A stretch of 64,000 nt of DNA from Thalassospira xianhensis MCCC 1A02616. GTDB lineage: Bacteria; Pseudomonadota; Alphaproteobacteria; Rhodospirillales; Thalassospiraceae. The stretch's first letter is position 1. Each line of letters opens with the position of its first letter. Location: contig NZ_JPWA01000023.1 of the NCBI RefSeq assembly GCF_003326475.1, forward strand, positions 1 through 64,000, given 5' to 3'. This document shows, piece by piece, positions 24,057 to 32,917 of the stretch. A program made the translations under genes and the position numbers. Below the pieces are notes generated by a model. It was not told the origin of the DNA and ran no database searches. It was given only the letters and a program-made list of their open reading frames with translations.

Positions 24057-25490
24057 ATGTTGCCCCACATGAAGATATCAAAAACCATCCACGCCGACGG
24101 ATTGCCGCAGCCCCAGCGGTCATTCGCCATGATCGCCGTGTTATTGACCGTCATGATGGCCGTTCTTGACGGCTCGATCATGAATGTCGCCCTGCCTGCC
24201 ATAGCCCAGGATCAGAATGTCAGCCCGGCGCATGCCATCTGGGTCATCACCGCCTATCAGTTGGCGGTTGTCGTCGCCCTGCTGCCCCTGTCCGCGCTTG
24301 GCGAAGCCATCGGTTTTCGCAAGGTCTATCTGGCCGGGATGGTGATTTTCGGCATTGCATCGGCCCTGTGTGCCTATTCCCCCAATATCGAATTCCTGAC
24401 TTTCGCCCGCGTGTTGCAGGGTCTGGGGGGGGCGGCCCTGATGAGCATCAACGCCGCCCTTATGCGCCACAGCGTCCCGCAGGCAAAGCTTGGCCGCGCC
24501 ATCGGGCTGATTGCCATGGTGGTCTCGATCTCGGCCGCTGCTGGCCCCACCATTGCCTCGGCCATTCTGGCGGTGACGGCATGGCACTGGCTGTTTCTGA
24601 TCAATATCCCGATATCCATCGTGGCAATCGGCCTCGGCACCTTTGCCCTGCCCTATACCAAACCGACCCGCACCCGGTTTGATTATATCAGTGCGTTCCT
24701 GAACGTGCTGGCATTCGGCGGGCTGATTTCGGCGCTTGGCAATATCGGCACCCAAAGCCACCCGATGCTGATCGCGGGGCAATTCGTGATAGCGATTACC
24801 GCCGGTTTCTTCCTTGTGCGCCGCCAGTTCTCGCGCGAACGCCCGATGCTGCCGCTTGATCTGCTGGCGCGTCCGGTCTTTGCCTGCTCCATCGGGTCAT
24901 CGATTGCGGGCTTTTGCGCCCAATTCATCGCCTTTGTCGCACTCCCCTTCTATTTTCATGACGTGCTGCGCTATAGTGCTGTCGATACCGGCCTTCTGAT
25001 GACGCCATGGCCGGTCGCGACCGCCATCATCGCCCCCATTGCCGGGCGGCTGGCCGATCGATATTCGCCGATCCATCTGACCGGCATCGGCATGGGGATT
25101 TTTGCCATCGGCCTGTTTTCCGTCACCCTGATCCCGGCCGGAAGCCCCCATACTGCCCTTGCGATCATTGCCTGCCTGATGATCTGCGGCGTTGGCTTTG
25201 GCCTGTTCCAGTCGCCCAATAACCGCCTGATGATGACAAGCGCCCCACGGGATAGAAGCGGCGGTGCCGGCGGCATGCTGGCAACCGCACGCCTGACCGG
25301 GCAATCGGTCGGTGCGGCCTTGGCCGCCATCCTGATCGGTACCGGTGGTGCGTTTGATCTGACCGCGATCATGGGGGTTGCGGCGGGCTTTGCCCTGATA
25401 TCGGCCGCCATTTGCGAGGGACGCAAATATGCCATCCGCATCGGCATCATCGCCCCGCATGGTGCGGATGCCGTCGCCAAGCAGTCATGA
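24057..25490 (+). CDS. MFS efflux transporter, DHA2 type
   Basis: 477 residues with about 14 hydrophobic helices, the drug:H+ antiporter-2 (EmrB/QacA) layout. Motif D1-like MMAVLDGSIMNVALPAIA lies in helix 1, motif C-like AMVVSISAAAGPTIAS in helix 5, and motif A-like LSALGEAIGFRKVY between helices 2 and 3. It probably exports a drug, siderophore or toxic acid. ATG 24057 and ATG 24069 are both possible starts. It is first in an operon with a MarR regulator and a siderophore-interacting protein, behind the double palindrome. Confidence 0.9.
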   Translation: MLPHMKISKTIHADGLPQPQRSFAMIAVLLTVMMAVLDGSIMNVALPAIAQDQNVSPAHAIWVITAYQLAVVVALLPLSALGEAIGFRKVYLAGMVIFGIASALCAYSPNIEFLTFARVLQGLGGAALMSINAALMRHSVPQAKLGRAIGLIAMVVSISAAAGPTIASAILAVTAWHWLFLINIPISIVAIGLGTFALPYTKPTRTRFDYISAFLNVLAFGGLISALGNIGTQSHPMLIAGQFVIAITAGFFLVRRQFSRERPMLPLDLLARPVFACSIGSSIAGFCAQFIAFVALPFYFHDVLRYSAVDTGLLMTPWPVATAIIAPIAGRLADRYSPIHLTGIGMGIFAIGLFSVTLIPAGSPHTALAIIACLMICGVGFGLFQSPNNRLMMTSAPRDRSGGAGGMLATARLTGQSVGAALAAILIGTGGAFDLTAIMGVAAGFALISAAICEGRKYAIRIGIIAPHGADAVAKQS

Positions 25491-25535
25491 CAAACCCCGC
25501 AACACCTTGCGCACTGGCAAGACAGAAACATATCG

Positions 25536-26009
25536 ATGAGTAAGCCAATGGAAACGCCAACGGAAACGCCAACAACCAAACCCGCAAATGCGCATGTCCC
25601 CGGCGAAACCCTTCACCGGCTTGTCCATGCCTTCAAGCGTGCGATGCGCGAAGGTTTGCAGGATGCCGATATGCCCTTGCCAATCTCGCAGATGCGCACG
25701 CTGAAATGGATCATCAAAAGCCCCGGCGTCACCGCACAGCAAATCGCCGCCCGCACCGGGCAGGACAAGGGCCGCATCACGCGGCTTGTCAAGGAACTTG
25801 AAGAAAACGGATTGATCGAACGCCGCCCCCATCCCGAAGACGGGCGAAGCCAGACCCTGCATTTGACGCCAAAGGGCGATGCGCTGATGGAAGAATACCG
25901 TGCCGTAGAAGCCAAAATCCGCACGCGCATGGCCACCGGTTTAAGCCAGAAACAAATCACGGATTTCAACGAAATTGCCAGCCTGATGGCCGACAATCTG
26001 GAATCCTGA
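25536..26009 (+). CDS. MarR-family repressor
   Basis: 157 residues with a MarR winged helix: the recognition region IIKSPGVTAQQIAARTGQDKGRITRLVKELE and the wing RRPHPEDGRSQTLHLT. It lies 45 bp after the MFS gene and 28 bp before the SIP gene. Such regulators sense a small phenolic or other ligand and release the operator. The tandem palindromes upstream of the MFS gene are the natural target. The N-terminal ~25 residues with repeated ETPTETPT are extra to the family. Confidence 0.88.
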   Translation: MSKPMETPTETPTTKPANAHVPGETLHRLVHAFKRAMREGLQDADMPLPISQMRTLKWIIKSPGVTAQQIAARTGQDKGRITRLVKELEENGLIERRPHPEDGRSQTLHLTPKGDALMEEYRAVEAKIRTRMATGLSQKQITDFNEIASLMADNLES

Positions 26010-26037
26010 AAACAGATAATCCCTACAGGAGCTTGGA

Positions 26038-26817
26038 ATGAACAAACCAGCACCCCGCGATCTGACCGTCATCCGCAAAACCTATGTCACGCCCAATATG
26101 CTGCGCGTGACCTTGGGCGGTGACGGCATCGCATCCTTCCCCGACGATCAGGAAAGCGCCTATGTCAAACTGATCTTCCCCATCGACGGCGATGAAAAGG
26201 ACCGGGTTTTGCGCCGGACCTATACCGTCCGTCATGACCGCATCACCGATCAGGGCCGGGAAATTGATATCGATTTCGTCATGCATGGCGATGGTTCCGA
26301 TGATAACGATCACGGCGGCCCGGCCTCGAACTGGGCGGTGAATTGCAAACCCGGCGATCTGATCACCATCGGCGGCCCCGGCCCGAAAAAGCTTGTTGAT
26401 CCCACCGCCGACTGGTTCCTGATTGTCGGCGATATGACGGCGCTGCCCGCCATTTCGGTCAATCTCGAAACGCTGCCATCCGATGCACGCGGTTACGCCG
26501 TGATCGAAATCGCGTCCGAGGCCGACATGCAGGATTTGCAAAAGCCTGAAAACGTCACCATCGAATGGGTGATCAATCCGCATCCGGGCGAAAATGCCAA
26601 TGCCCTGCCCGATGTCGTGAAAAAACTGCCATGGACTGATGGCCGCCCGTCGGTCTGGGCCGCATGCGAATTTACCGCGATGAAAATGCTGCGCGATCAT
26701 TTCCGCAATGATCGGGGCTTGGGCAAGGATGATCTTTATATCTCAAGCTACTGGAAACTTGGCCTGAACGAAGACAACCACAAGGTCATCAAGGCCGAGG
26801 ATGCCCAGGCCGCCTGA
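26038..26817 (+). CDS. Siderophore-interacting protein (NAD(P)H ferric-siderophore reductase)
   Basis: 259 residues of the SIP/ViuB family. It has the FAD-binding motif RTYTVR (residues ~61-66) and the C-terminal SIP domain with VWAACEFTAMKMLRDHF and the end motif LYISSYWKLGLNED. It reduces iron in imported siderophores in the cytoplasm. A good AGGAG stands 9 bases upstream. The presence in an MFS/MarR operon could mean siderophore export plus release, or a redox partner in resistance. A terminator follows. Confidence 0.9.
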   Translation: MNKPAPRDLTVIRKTYVTPNMLRVTLGGDGIASFPDDQESAYVKLIFPIDGDEKDRVLRRTYTVRHDRITDQGREIDIDFVMHGDGSDDNDHGGPASNWAVNCKPGDLITIGGPGPKKLVDPTADWFLIVGDMTALPAISVNLETLPSDARGYAVIEIASEADMQDLQKPENVTIEWVINPHPGENANALPDVVKKLPWTDGRPSVWAACEFTAMKMLRDHFRNDRGLGKDDLYISSYWKLGLNEDNHKVIKAEDAQAA

Positions 26818-26850
26818 TCGTGGCCCGGACATAACCGTATAAAACAAAAC

Positions 26851-26878
26851 GGCTGCGATTGATTTCGCAGCCTTTTTT
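26851..26878. terminator. Bidirectional terminator
   Basis: GGCTGCGA and TCGCAGCC around a six-base loop, with TTTTTT after and AAAAC before. It serves the MFS-MarR-SIP operon and the convergent exoD. Confidence 0.85.
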
Positions 26879-26890
26879 GTTTGCAAGCGA

Positions 26891-27544
26891 TCACGCCGCC
26901 AGCGCAGTCACGCTATACCATGTCAGGCCCGCAATCCCGGTTGCCGCCACCCCGCCAACCAGAATCCCGGCGGCAATCGCCACCCCGTCTGATAACACAA
27001 GCCCAAGGCCGACAACGACAAGGCAAAGTGCCGGGATGCTGTTGGCACCGGGAACCGGGATCGGAATGGCAATGATGAAGGCAATGACAAGGCAGATCAG
27101 ACCGATCACCGGCATGCGCTGCGCCGGGACAAAGAACTGCCAGCGGTCCGACATCCGGTTTTCAAGCCAGATCAGCCGTGGCCGCATATGCCGGTAAAAC
27201 CCGCTCAGGCGACGGCGACCAATCCTGCGGCGGCGCATCCAGTCGGGCAGATAAAGTTTTTTCCGCCCGATCACCAGTTGCAGCGCTAGAAACGCCAGCG
27301 GAATGGTCAGGATCGCATTCGGCCCCGGTACCGGCACACAGGCAATCAGCGCAAACAGGACAATCAACGCCCCCTGGCTTTTTTCACCCATCGCATCAAA
27401 CAGCGCACCCAGACTGATATCAGGGCTGATACCCTGCGCCCCGCCATCTGCGGGCTGCACGGCCTGATCATCGTTTAACAGGGCATCAAAGATCGATGAA
27501 AGCCTTGCCCCGTCTTTGGGAAGCGGATCGTCGGTTCGTGTCAT
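26891..27544 (-). CDS. ExoD-like membrane protein
   Basis: 217 residues from ATG 27544 (MTRTDDPLPK). The ExoD family sequence is visible: ISLGALFDAMGEKSQGALIV, then the proline-rich VPVPGPNAILTIPLAF and the second copy IAIPIPVPGANSIPALCLV. About four hydrophobic helices. ExoD affects exopolysaccharide production and alkaline tolerance in rhizobia; the mechanism is unknown. It is transcribed alone. The frame extends to 27586, but the shorter start fits the family. Confidence 0.88.
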   Translation of the reverse strand: MTRTDDPLPKDGARLSSIFDALLNDDQAVQPADGGAQGISPDISLGALFDAMGEKSQGALIVLFALIACVPVPGPNAILTIPLAFLALQLVIGRKKLYLPDWMRRRRIGRRRLSGFYRHMRPRLIWLENRMSDRWQFFVPAQRMPVIGLICLVIAFIIAIPIPVPGANSIPALCLVVVGLGLVLSDGVAIAAGILVGGVAATGIAGLTWYSVTALAA

Positions 27545-27652
27545 GATATTCCGTAACTGATTGCGATCACCCCCTGATATGTCCAACGATTGTGATCAAT
27601 CCGTGGCGATGTGATGAAATGGCTGGCCGGGATACCCCTGCCTTTTCCCGGC

Positions 27653-28330
27653 TCAGATATATTGCGAATGCAGTCTGCCCATCTCGCGCCGGGCGAAAAA
27701 GCCGGTATGCTGCGTGGTTTTGATTTCTTCGGGACGCAGCCGGAATTCCCGGTCATAGACAAAGGCTCGGCTGGCCCCGATCACACCCTTTTCGGAGCTG
27801 TAAACACCGATCACGATGATCTCGATCCGGCAATCGCGATCCCGGCCTGGGAATTTCTGTTCGTTATCATCCGATGTTCTTGCGATCTGGCGGCGCACCC
27901 GGGCCAGAAGACGATTGGCCGAACCAAGTTCGATACATTTCCCCGGCGGCAATGGCCCCTGCAGGGTAAAATCGTCAAGCCGTTCGGAAAGCGCACGACT
28001 TCCATCCGTCCCGTGATGCTCCCCGTCCTCATTCCGGGCATCGGATCCCTCGCCGGGTTCGGCATCGGTGATGACCTGACAGACACGGTCATTGCCGCTA
28101 TCAATGCACAGCAAAACCGTTTCGATATGGATGGCTTCCTGGCTCATATTGCTGATCAGGAACCGCGCGGTTTGCGCATGATCAAGCAACTGGTTGATCA
28201 CGATTTTGGGACGTCTGGCCCGGCGATAGCTTTGAAAAAGCAGTTGGGCATAGAAAATCCAGACCAGCAATGTCGCAAAGCTGATCAGTAGCTGAAGCAC
28301 AGTACCGTGCTGCTCCATCCATGCGATCAT
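27653..28330 (-). CDS. Single-pass membrane protein of unknown function
   Basis: 225 residues from ATG 28330, which follows GAGG at a good distance; the longer frame to 28438 begins in non-coding sequence. One hydrophobic helix near residues 9-32 (LLISFATLLVWIFYAQLLF) is followed by RRARRPK, so the rest should lie in the cytoplasm. The remainder has a beta-rich look (IVINQLL, FLISNMSQEAIHIETVLL, ECRIEIIVIGVYSS) without a motif I know. It lies upstream of exoD on the same strand, 108 bp away. Confidence 0.6.
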   Translation of the reverse strand: MIAWMEQHGTVLQLLISFATLLVWIFYAQLLFQSYRRARRPKIVINQLLDHAQTARFLISNMSQEAIHIETVLLCIDSGNDRVCQVITDAEPGEGSDARNEDGEHHGTDGSRALSERLDDFTLQGPLPPGKCIELGSANRLLARVRRQIARTSDDNEQKFPGRDRDCRIEIIVIGVYSSEKGVIGASRAFVYDREFRLRPEEIKTTQHTGFFARREMGRLHSQYI

Positions 28331-28441
28331 AGATACCTCGTATAACGATGGCGAAATGTGCAGGCTGCACGCGGGCCTTGGCAGCCCCGTTAACGAACGT
28401 ATCAGCGGGCATTTTGTTTCAAACCGCGCGATGCCCAAACA

Positions 28442-28476
28442 AAAACGCCCCGGCCATTACTGGCACGGGGCGTTTT
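28442..28476. terminator. Bidirectional terminator
   Basis: AAAACGCCCCG and CGGGGCGTTTT form an 11-bp stem. It ends the DUF3126 gene. Confidence 0.8.
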
Positions 28477-28499
28477 GCAAAACCTTTTGGCAACCGATC

Positions 28500-28718
28500 T
28501 TACGGGGCCGGCGGCAGGTCTTCTTCAAGGATCACGATATTCAGCGAATAGCTGACTTCGCCTTCGTCCTCGTCACGGTGCACAACACCGACAAACTCGT
28601 CGCCAACGCGCATTTCAATCGGGTGGCCTTTGCGCTTGGGCGCATCGACGGCAATTTTCGGATTATCAAAAGTGCGGCGCAGATAATCGGTAACGCGGGC
28701 GATTTCGGTCGGTGTCAT
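28500..28718 (-). CDS. DUF3126-family small protein
   Basis: 72 residues, matching the DUF3126 pattern of alphaproteobacteria: MTPTEIARVTDYLRR, then a central ENP/KIAVDAPKRKG and IGDEFVGVVHRDEDEGEVSY-type strand, with a hydrophobic acidic tail. The function of the family is unknown. It is transcribed on its own, with a terminator 24 bp after the stop. Confidence 0.8.
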   Translation of the reverse strand: MTPTEIARVTDYLRRTFDNPKIAVDAPKRKGHPIEMRVGDEFVGVVHRDEDEGEVSYSLNIVILEEDLPPAP

Positions 28719-29038
28719 GTAACTGGTCCCTTGCTTCTGTCAGATCGGCTTTGGTCTTTGAACCGTGTTCGGGGCAAACGGCGCAGCTTGTTCGCGCCAG
28801 CACGTCCCCAAACCGGTCTTACGAAATAAATAACGGGCATTGTCCTTTCACAAACTGTGCCATGAAATCAACCCCGCTTGCGCAAAAAAGGCCCCAAAGG
28901 ACGCAATTTTCTGGCTCGATCCCGTCTTGTCCGTCTTTTGAACATAGGAAGTCGATACGTGAATGTCTAACGCATGACAATCCGCTTTGTGTCCGATAAG
29001 CGGTTGCAATGCGCTGCCCCAACGGCTAATCGGGTTAT
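28719..29038. other. Gap without recognised gene
   Basis: 320 bases between the divergent DUF3126 and GST genes. It must hold their promoters. I see no RNA gene, strong palindrome or coding frame. Confidence 0.5.
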
Positions 29039-29701
29039 ATGACCAAACAAACAGCACGCCCGGTTTTATACAGTTTCCGTCGCTGCCCCTATGCGATGCG
29101 CGCCCGCATGGCCCTGCTGGCAAGCGGGATCGATGTCGAACTGCGCGAAGTTGTTCTGCGCGACAAACCCCAATCCATGATCGATGCCTCGCCCAAGGCC
29201 ACCGTGCCCGTGCTGATCCTGCCCGATGGCAACGTGATCGATGAAAGCCTTGAGATCATGGTCTGGGCGCTGGCCGAAAATGATCCGGAAAAATGGCTGG
29301 AACCCGAAAGCGGCACGCTTGAAGACATGCTGGCCCTGATTTCGCAAAATGACGGGCCGTTCAAACATCATCTCGATCGCTATAAATATTTCAACCGCTA
29401 CGAGGATGCCGATCCGGCCGAACATCGCCGTGACGCGGAAAAAATCCTTAACCGGCTCGATGGCCGTCTGGCGGTTGGCAAATATCTGTTTGGCACCCGC
29501 CCGGCCTTGGCCGATTTTGCGATTGCACCCTTCATCCGCCAGTTCGCCAATACCGACACGGATGCCTTTGATGCGATGCCATTTGTCCATCTGCAACGCT
29601 GGCTTGATGAATTCCTGAATTCCCGGTGGTTTGCGGCCGCAATGGTCAAATATGACCAGTGGCACGAAGGCGACGAACCGGTGATCTTCAAAGCCGCCTG
29701 A
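29039..29701 (+). CDS. Glutathione S-transferase family protein
   Basis: 220 residues. The N-terminal thioredoxin-like domain (~1-80) has the cysteine active site in YSFRRCPYAMRARMALLASG and the cis-proline in KATVPVLIL; the all-helical C-terminal domain ends with the conserved LADFAIAPFIRQF. The CPY motif places it with Cys-type GSTs (omega or glutaredoxin-2-like), which act as reductases or dehalogenases rather than classical conjugation enzymes. It stands alone between promoters. Confidence 0.88.
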   Translation: MTKQTARPVLYSFRRCPYAMRARMALLASGIDVELREVVLRDKPQSMIDASPKATVPVLILPDGNVIDESLEIMVWALAENDPEKWLEPESGTLEDMLALISQNDGPFKHHLDRYKYFNRYEDADPAEHRRDAEKILNRLDGRLAVGKYLFGTRPALADFAIAPFIRQFANTDTDAFDAMPFVHLQRWLDEFLNSRWFAAAMVKYDQWHEGDEPVIFKAA

Positions 29702-29897
29702 TCGGGTCCCACCTGCACAGCTTCCATCTGATGAAAAAGCCGTCGTATAGATGGCCCGCCTGTTGCACAATCAGGGCGTGCAACAGGGCATGAATTCTAC
29801 GGGATTATACTTCTGTTACCATTCACGGGCTGGTCATGGCGGATCGCTTGTGATAGCAAGCGGGAAATCATCCCATAACGCTTCAGGACCGAGATTG

Positions 29898-30434
29898 ATG
29901 GCCGATTATGATGTCAAGCCGCTGATAACGGCGGACGAAATTGCCACACAGATCGATGCGCTTGCCGCCAGGATCAATGAAAACTTCAAGGATACCGAAA
30001 AACTGATCGTTGTCGGTCTGCTGCGCGGATCGTTCGTTTTCATCGCCGATCTGGCCCGCAAACTGACCGTTCCGGTCGAAGTCGATTTCATGGTCGCCTC
30101 AAGCTACGGCGATTCCACCGAAAGCTCGCGCAATGTTCGCATCGTCAAGGATCTTGACGGTCAAATCCGCGGCAAGGACGTTTTGCTGGTCGAAGACATC
30201 ATCGATACCGGTTATACCCTGTCCGAAGTGGTCCGGTTGCTTAAAACCCGCGATCCGAACCGGCTTGAAATCTGCACGCTGCTCAATAAACCGTCGCGTC
30301 GCGAAGTCGAAATTCCGATCAATTATTGCGGCTTTGACATTCCCGACGAATTTGTCGTCGGCTATGGCATCGATTACGCACAGGCCAACCGCAACCTGCC
30401 CTTTATCGGCACGGTGCATTTCCACGGCGAATAA
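29898..30434 (+). CDS. hpt: Hypoxanthine phosphoribosyltransferase
   Basis: 178 residues from ATG 29898; upstream frame codons have no family match. The PRPP-binding loop [13 protein letters not shown] is intact, and the flexible loop and hood can be seen around [11 protein letters not shown] and [16 protein letters not shown]. It salvages hypoxanthine (and guanine) to IMP and GMP. A bidirectional terminator follows. Confidence 0.93.
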   Translation: MADYDVKPLITADEIATQIDALAARINENFKDTEKLIVVGLLRGSFVFIADLARKLTVPVEVDFMVASSYGDSTESSRNVRIVKDLDGQIRGKDVLLVEDIIDTGYTLSEVVRLLKTRDPNRLEICTLLNKPSRREVEIPINYCGFDIPDEFVVGYGIDYAQANRNLPFIGTVHFHGE

Positions 30435-30454
30435 GGTTTCGGAAATCTGAAATG

Positions 30455-30492
30455 AAAAATGGCGGGAACCATCCGGTTATCCCGCCATTTTT
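30455..30492. terminator. Bidirectional terminator
   Basis: AAAAATGGCGGG pairs with CCCGCCATTTTT, with an inner AACC/GGTT pair. It lies between hpt and the convergent membrane-protein gene and covers its last codons. Confidence 0.85.
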
Positions 30493-30995
30493 GAATCTGA
30501 TGTCGTGCTGCCGTTTCGCGGCTCGTCTGGTGTACCCGGTTGTTCGGCGGGGCTTGTTGTCGCACCAACCGGCCGATCAAACACGCCAAGGGCGGATAAA
30601 TCGGCAACCAGGCGTTCAAGGCCATCCTGCATTTGCGGCTTGTCACCCTGCCCGGTTGCGTAACCGGCGCGGGCCGCATGGATCAGCATATCAAATAAAA
30701 GCGCATCTTCACTGCGTGCCGGGTCGGCATCAGCCTTGTCTTGTCGCGCAATCCCGTCACTTGGGTCGCGTTGCAGAACAATCGCCAGCGCCACCAAGCC
30801 AAGCGCGACCAGAACCGTCCCCAGACCAAGGGCAGCACCAAGTGTCCCGAACTGCGCGGCCAGATAAATGAACACCGCCGCCAGCAGGAACCCGATCCCG
30901 ATCAGGATCGTTACCCCGATAACCGCAAAGACCGCCAGCTTTACGGCGGCGGCCTTTGCGATTTCAGTGATCGCTTCAACGATCTGATCGATCAT
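30477..30995 (-). CDS. Membrane protein, holin-superfamily/DUF1469-like
   Basis: 172 residues. Two close hydrophobic helices occupy ~18-75 (VKLAVFAVIGVTILIGIGFLL, then a glycine-rich LGAALGLGTVLVALGL), followed by a charged cytoplasmic tail of ~95 residues that ends in a disordered Ser/Pro/Thr stretch. This resembles the holin III superfamily proteins that often sit next to DUF883 genes. Start overlaps the DUF883 stop by four bases (ATGA), so the two are coupled. Function unknown. Confidence 0.65.
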   Translation of the reverse strand: MIDQIVEAITEIAKAAAVKLAVFAVIGVTILIGIGFLLAAVFIYLAAQFGTLGAALGLGTVLVALGLVALAIVLQRDPSDGIARQDKADADPARSEDALLFDMLIHAARAGYATGQGDKPQMQDGLERLVADLSALGVFDRPVGATTSPAEQPGTPDEPRNGSTTSDSKMAG

Positions 30996-31279
30996 TTACG
31001 CAGCAGACCGCCAACCAGCATACCAATGCCAAACGTCACCGCAACCGAAGTCAGCGGGCGCTCGCGCACCTGATCAACGGCAACGCCGCGTGCATGGTCA
31101 AACTGGTCGTGAACCTGGCCGGAAACCTCGCGGACGCGCTCTGCGGCGGATTGGGCAACGGAATTGGCCCGATCGCTTCCCATCGTTTTGAGCGTCTTGG
31201 TGACTTCGGCAAGATCCTTGCGCAAAGCCTCGACATCGGCCTGAAGTTTTGCATTATCCGTATCAGTCTTGGTCACCAT
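30992..31279 (-). CDS. DUF883 (ElaB/YqjD-like) protein
   Basis: 95 residues from ATG 31279, behind AGGAG. A long amphipathic coiled-coil region (LQADVEALRKDLAEVTKTLK) leads to a C-terminal membrane anchor RPLTSVAVTFGIGMLVGGLL, the DUF883 plan. E. coli YqjD binds stationary-phase ribosomes at the membrane. It is first in a two-gene unit with the holin-like protein, as in many proteobacteria. Confidence 0.85.
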   Translation of the reverse strand: MVTKTDTDNAKLQADVEALRKDLAEVTKTLKTMGSDRANSVAQSAAERVREVSGQVHDQFDHARGVAVDQVRERPLTSVAVTFGIGMLVGGLLRK

Positions 31280-31453
31280 CATAAAACTCCTGTGGTTATC
31301 CATTAACTTATTCGACACTTGCCTAACGAACCGGACCCCAAAGAAGTTCCACATAAAATTGTGATTATTTGGGGGCACCCGCTTCAAACCGCGGCATTCT
31401 GCGCCCCCGGGCCAACACGTTTTTCCAACGGAAATCCGCCTTTGACAAAAAAG

Positions 31454-31480
31454 AACGGCCCGTCGTGGGAACGGGCCGTT
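31454..31480 (-). terminator. Terminator of pobA
   Basis: AACGGCCCGT and ACGGGCCGTT form a 10-bp stem; on the minus strand CTTTTTTG follows. Confidence 0.85.
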
Positions 31481-31536
31481 CATCCCTTGCAGAAATCTGG
31501 GCGGATTACGGAGCGTGGGGCTCCGAACCATGCCGG

Positions 31537-32709
31537 TCAGTAAGGCAAACCGACATAGTTTTCTGCAAGCGTCGTCAAACCTGCCTTGGATGACAGGATA
31601 TATTCCAGCTCGGCCTTGCGAATACGGCCGTCAAAATCGTGATGATCATCAAATGTGTGCAGCATCGATGTCATCCACCAGCTAAACCGCTCTGCCTTCC
31701 ACACCCGCGCAAGCGCGGTATCGGAATAGGTTTCAAGCAAATCATCCCGGTTCTGCTTGAATTTGCCGATCAAGGCCTCGGACAGGTAATGCACATCACT
31801 CGCCGCAAGATTAAGCCCCTTGGCCCCCGTCGGCGGCACGATATGACCTGCATCGCCGGCCAGGAAAAGACGCCCGTGGCTTAGCGGCTCGGCAACAAAG
31901 CTTCGAAGCGGTGCGATGCTTTTTTCAAACACCTCGCCCTCATTGACCAGTTCCGCATCGGCCTCGCCTAGCCGCAGACGAAGCTCGTTCCAGAACCGGT
32001 CATCGGACCAGTCTTTGATCGCATCACTGCTCGGTACCTGCACATAGTGGCGCACAACGGTTTCGGATCGCATCGAACACAGCGCAAATCCACGATCATG
32101 GCTCGCATAAATCAGCTCGTCCGCCACCGGCTTTGCCTTGGCCAGAACACCCAGCCAGCCAAACGGATAAACCTTTTCATATGTCCGAAGTTTCGATTGC
32201 GGCATCGTCTGCCGCCCGACCCCGTGGAAGCCATCACAGGCCGCGATATAATCGCATGTCAGTTCAACCTGATTGCCATCCTTGACATATCGAACACGCG
32301 GCTTCTTGGTCTCGATATCATGCAGGCTGACATCTTCGGCCTCGAACACGATCTCGCCACCATGATCAAGACGGGCAGCGATCAGATCCTTGGTGACCTC
32401 GGTCTGGCCGTAAATCATCACGGTCGCGCCACCGGTCAGTTCTTCGATATTCACATGCTGGCGCTTGCCATTGACACTGATATAAATCCCGCCATGAATG
32501 ATGCCCTCGCGCTTCATGCGGGCATCAACGCCGACACGCTCCATCAGGCCGACCGTCCCCATTTCAAGAACACCGGCCCGGATGCGCCCCTCGACATAGG
32601 CGCGGTCCTTGCGTTCAAGGATCACACTGTCAATTCCTTGCACATGCAGCAAATGCGAAAGCAGCAACCCCGAAGGACCGCAGCCGATAATGGCAACAGG
32701 GACATGCAT
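31537..32709 (-). CDS. pobA: 4-hydroxybenzoate 3-monooxygenase
   Basis: 390 residues, a class A flavoprotein. It hydroxylates 4-hydroxybenzoate to protocatechuate with NADPH and O2, feeding the pca operon. The FAD loop IIGCGPSGLLLSHLL, the DG motif ACDGFHGVGR and the second FAD motif FLAGDAGHIVPPTGAKGLN are intact, and the C-terminal ENYVGLPY matches the catalytic Tyr385 region of the Pseudomonas enzyme. The length is nearly identical to that family. No regulator gene is adjacent; upstream a set of inverted repeats could be the operator. Confidence 0.95.
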   Translation of the reverse strand: MHVPVAIIGCGPSGLLLSHLLHVQGIDSVILERKDRAYVEGRIRAGVLEMGTVGLMERVGVDARMKREGIIHGGIYISVNGKRQHVNIEELTGGATVMIYGQTEVTKDLIAARLDHGGEIVFEAEDVSLHDIETKKPRVRYVKDGNQVELTCDYIAACDGFHGVGRQTMPQSKLRTYEKVYPFGWLGVLAKAKPVADELIYASHDRGFALCSMRSETVVRHYVQVPSSDAIKDWSDDRFWNELRLRLGEADAELVNEGEVFEKSIAPLRSFVAEPLSHGRLFLAGDAGHIVPPTGAKGLNLAASDVHYLSEALIGKFKQNRDDLLETYSDTALARVWKAERFSWWMTSMLHTFDDHHDFDGRIRKAELEYILSSKAGLTTLAENYVGLPY

Positions 32710-32730
32710 GACGTAATCCTCACTCGACTA

Positions 32731-32769
32731 TTCTTGTTGGTTTTCTGGAACAAGAACCGTTCCAACAAG
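32731..32769. promoter_or_regulatory. Inverted repeats upstream of pobA
   Basis: TTCTTGTT (32731-32738), ten bases, AACAAGAA (32749-32756) is a perfect inverted repeat; a third half CCAACAAG (32762-32769) pairs with CTTGTTGG (32733-32740). It lies 22-60 bp upstream of the pobA start, suited to activator binding. Which protein binds is unknown. Confidence 0.5.
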
Positions 32770-32917
32770 GAAAGAATACGCCTGATTTCACATGGGAAGA
32801 ATGGATAAACCGGGAAAAGGATAGGACAAATCGAACATCTATATCGCAATGGTTATTGCAACATATCCCGATGGTTTTGATCGGGGCGCTGATGGTCAAA
32901 GGATCATCAAAAGGCGG

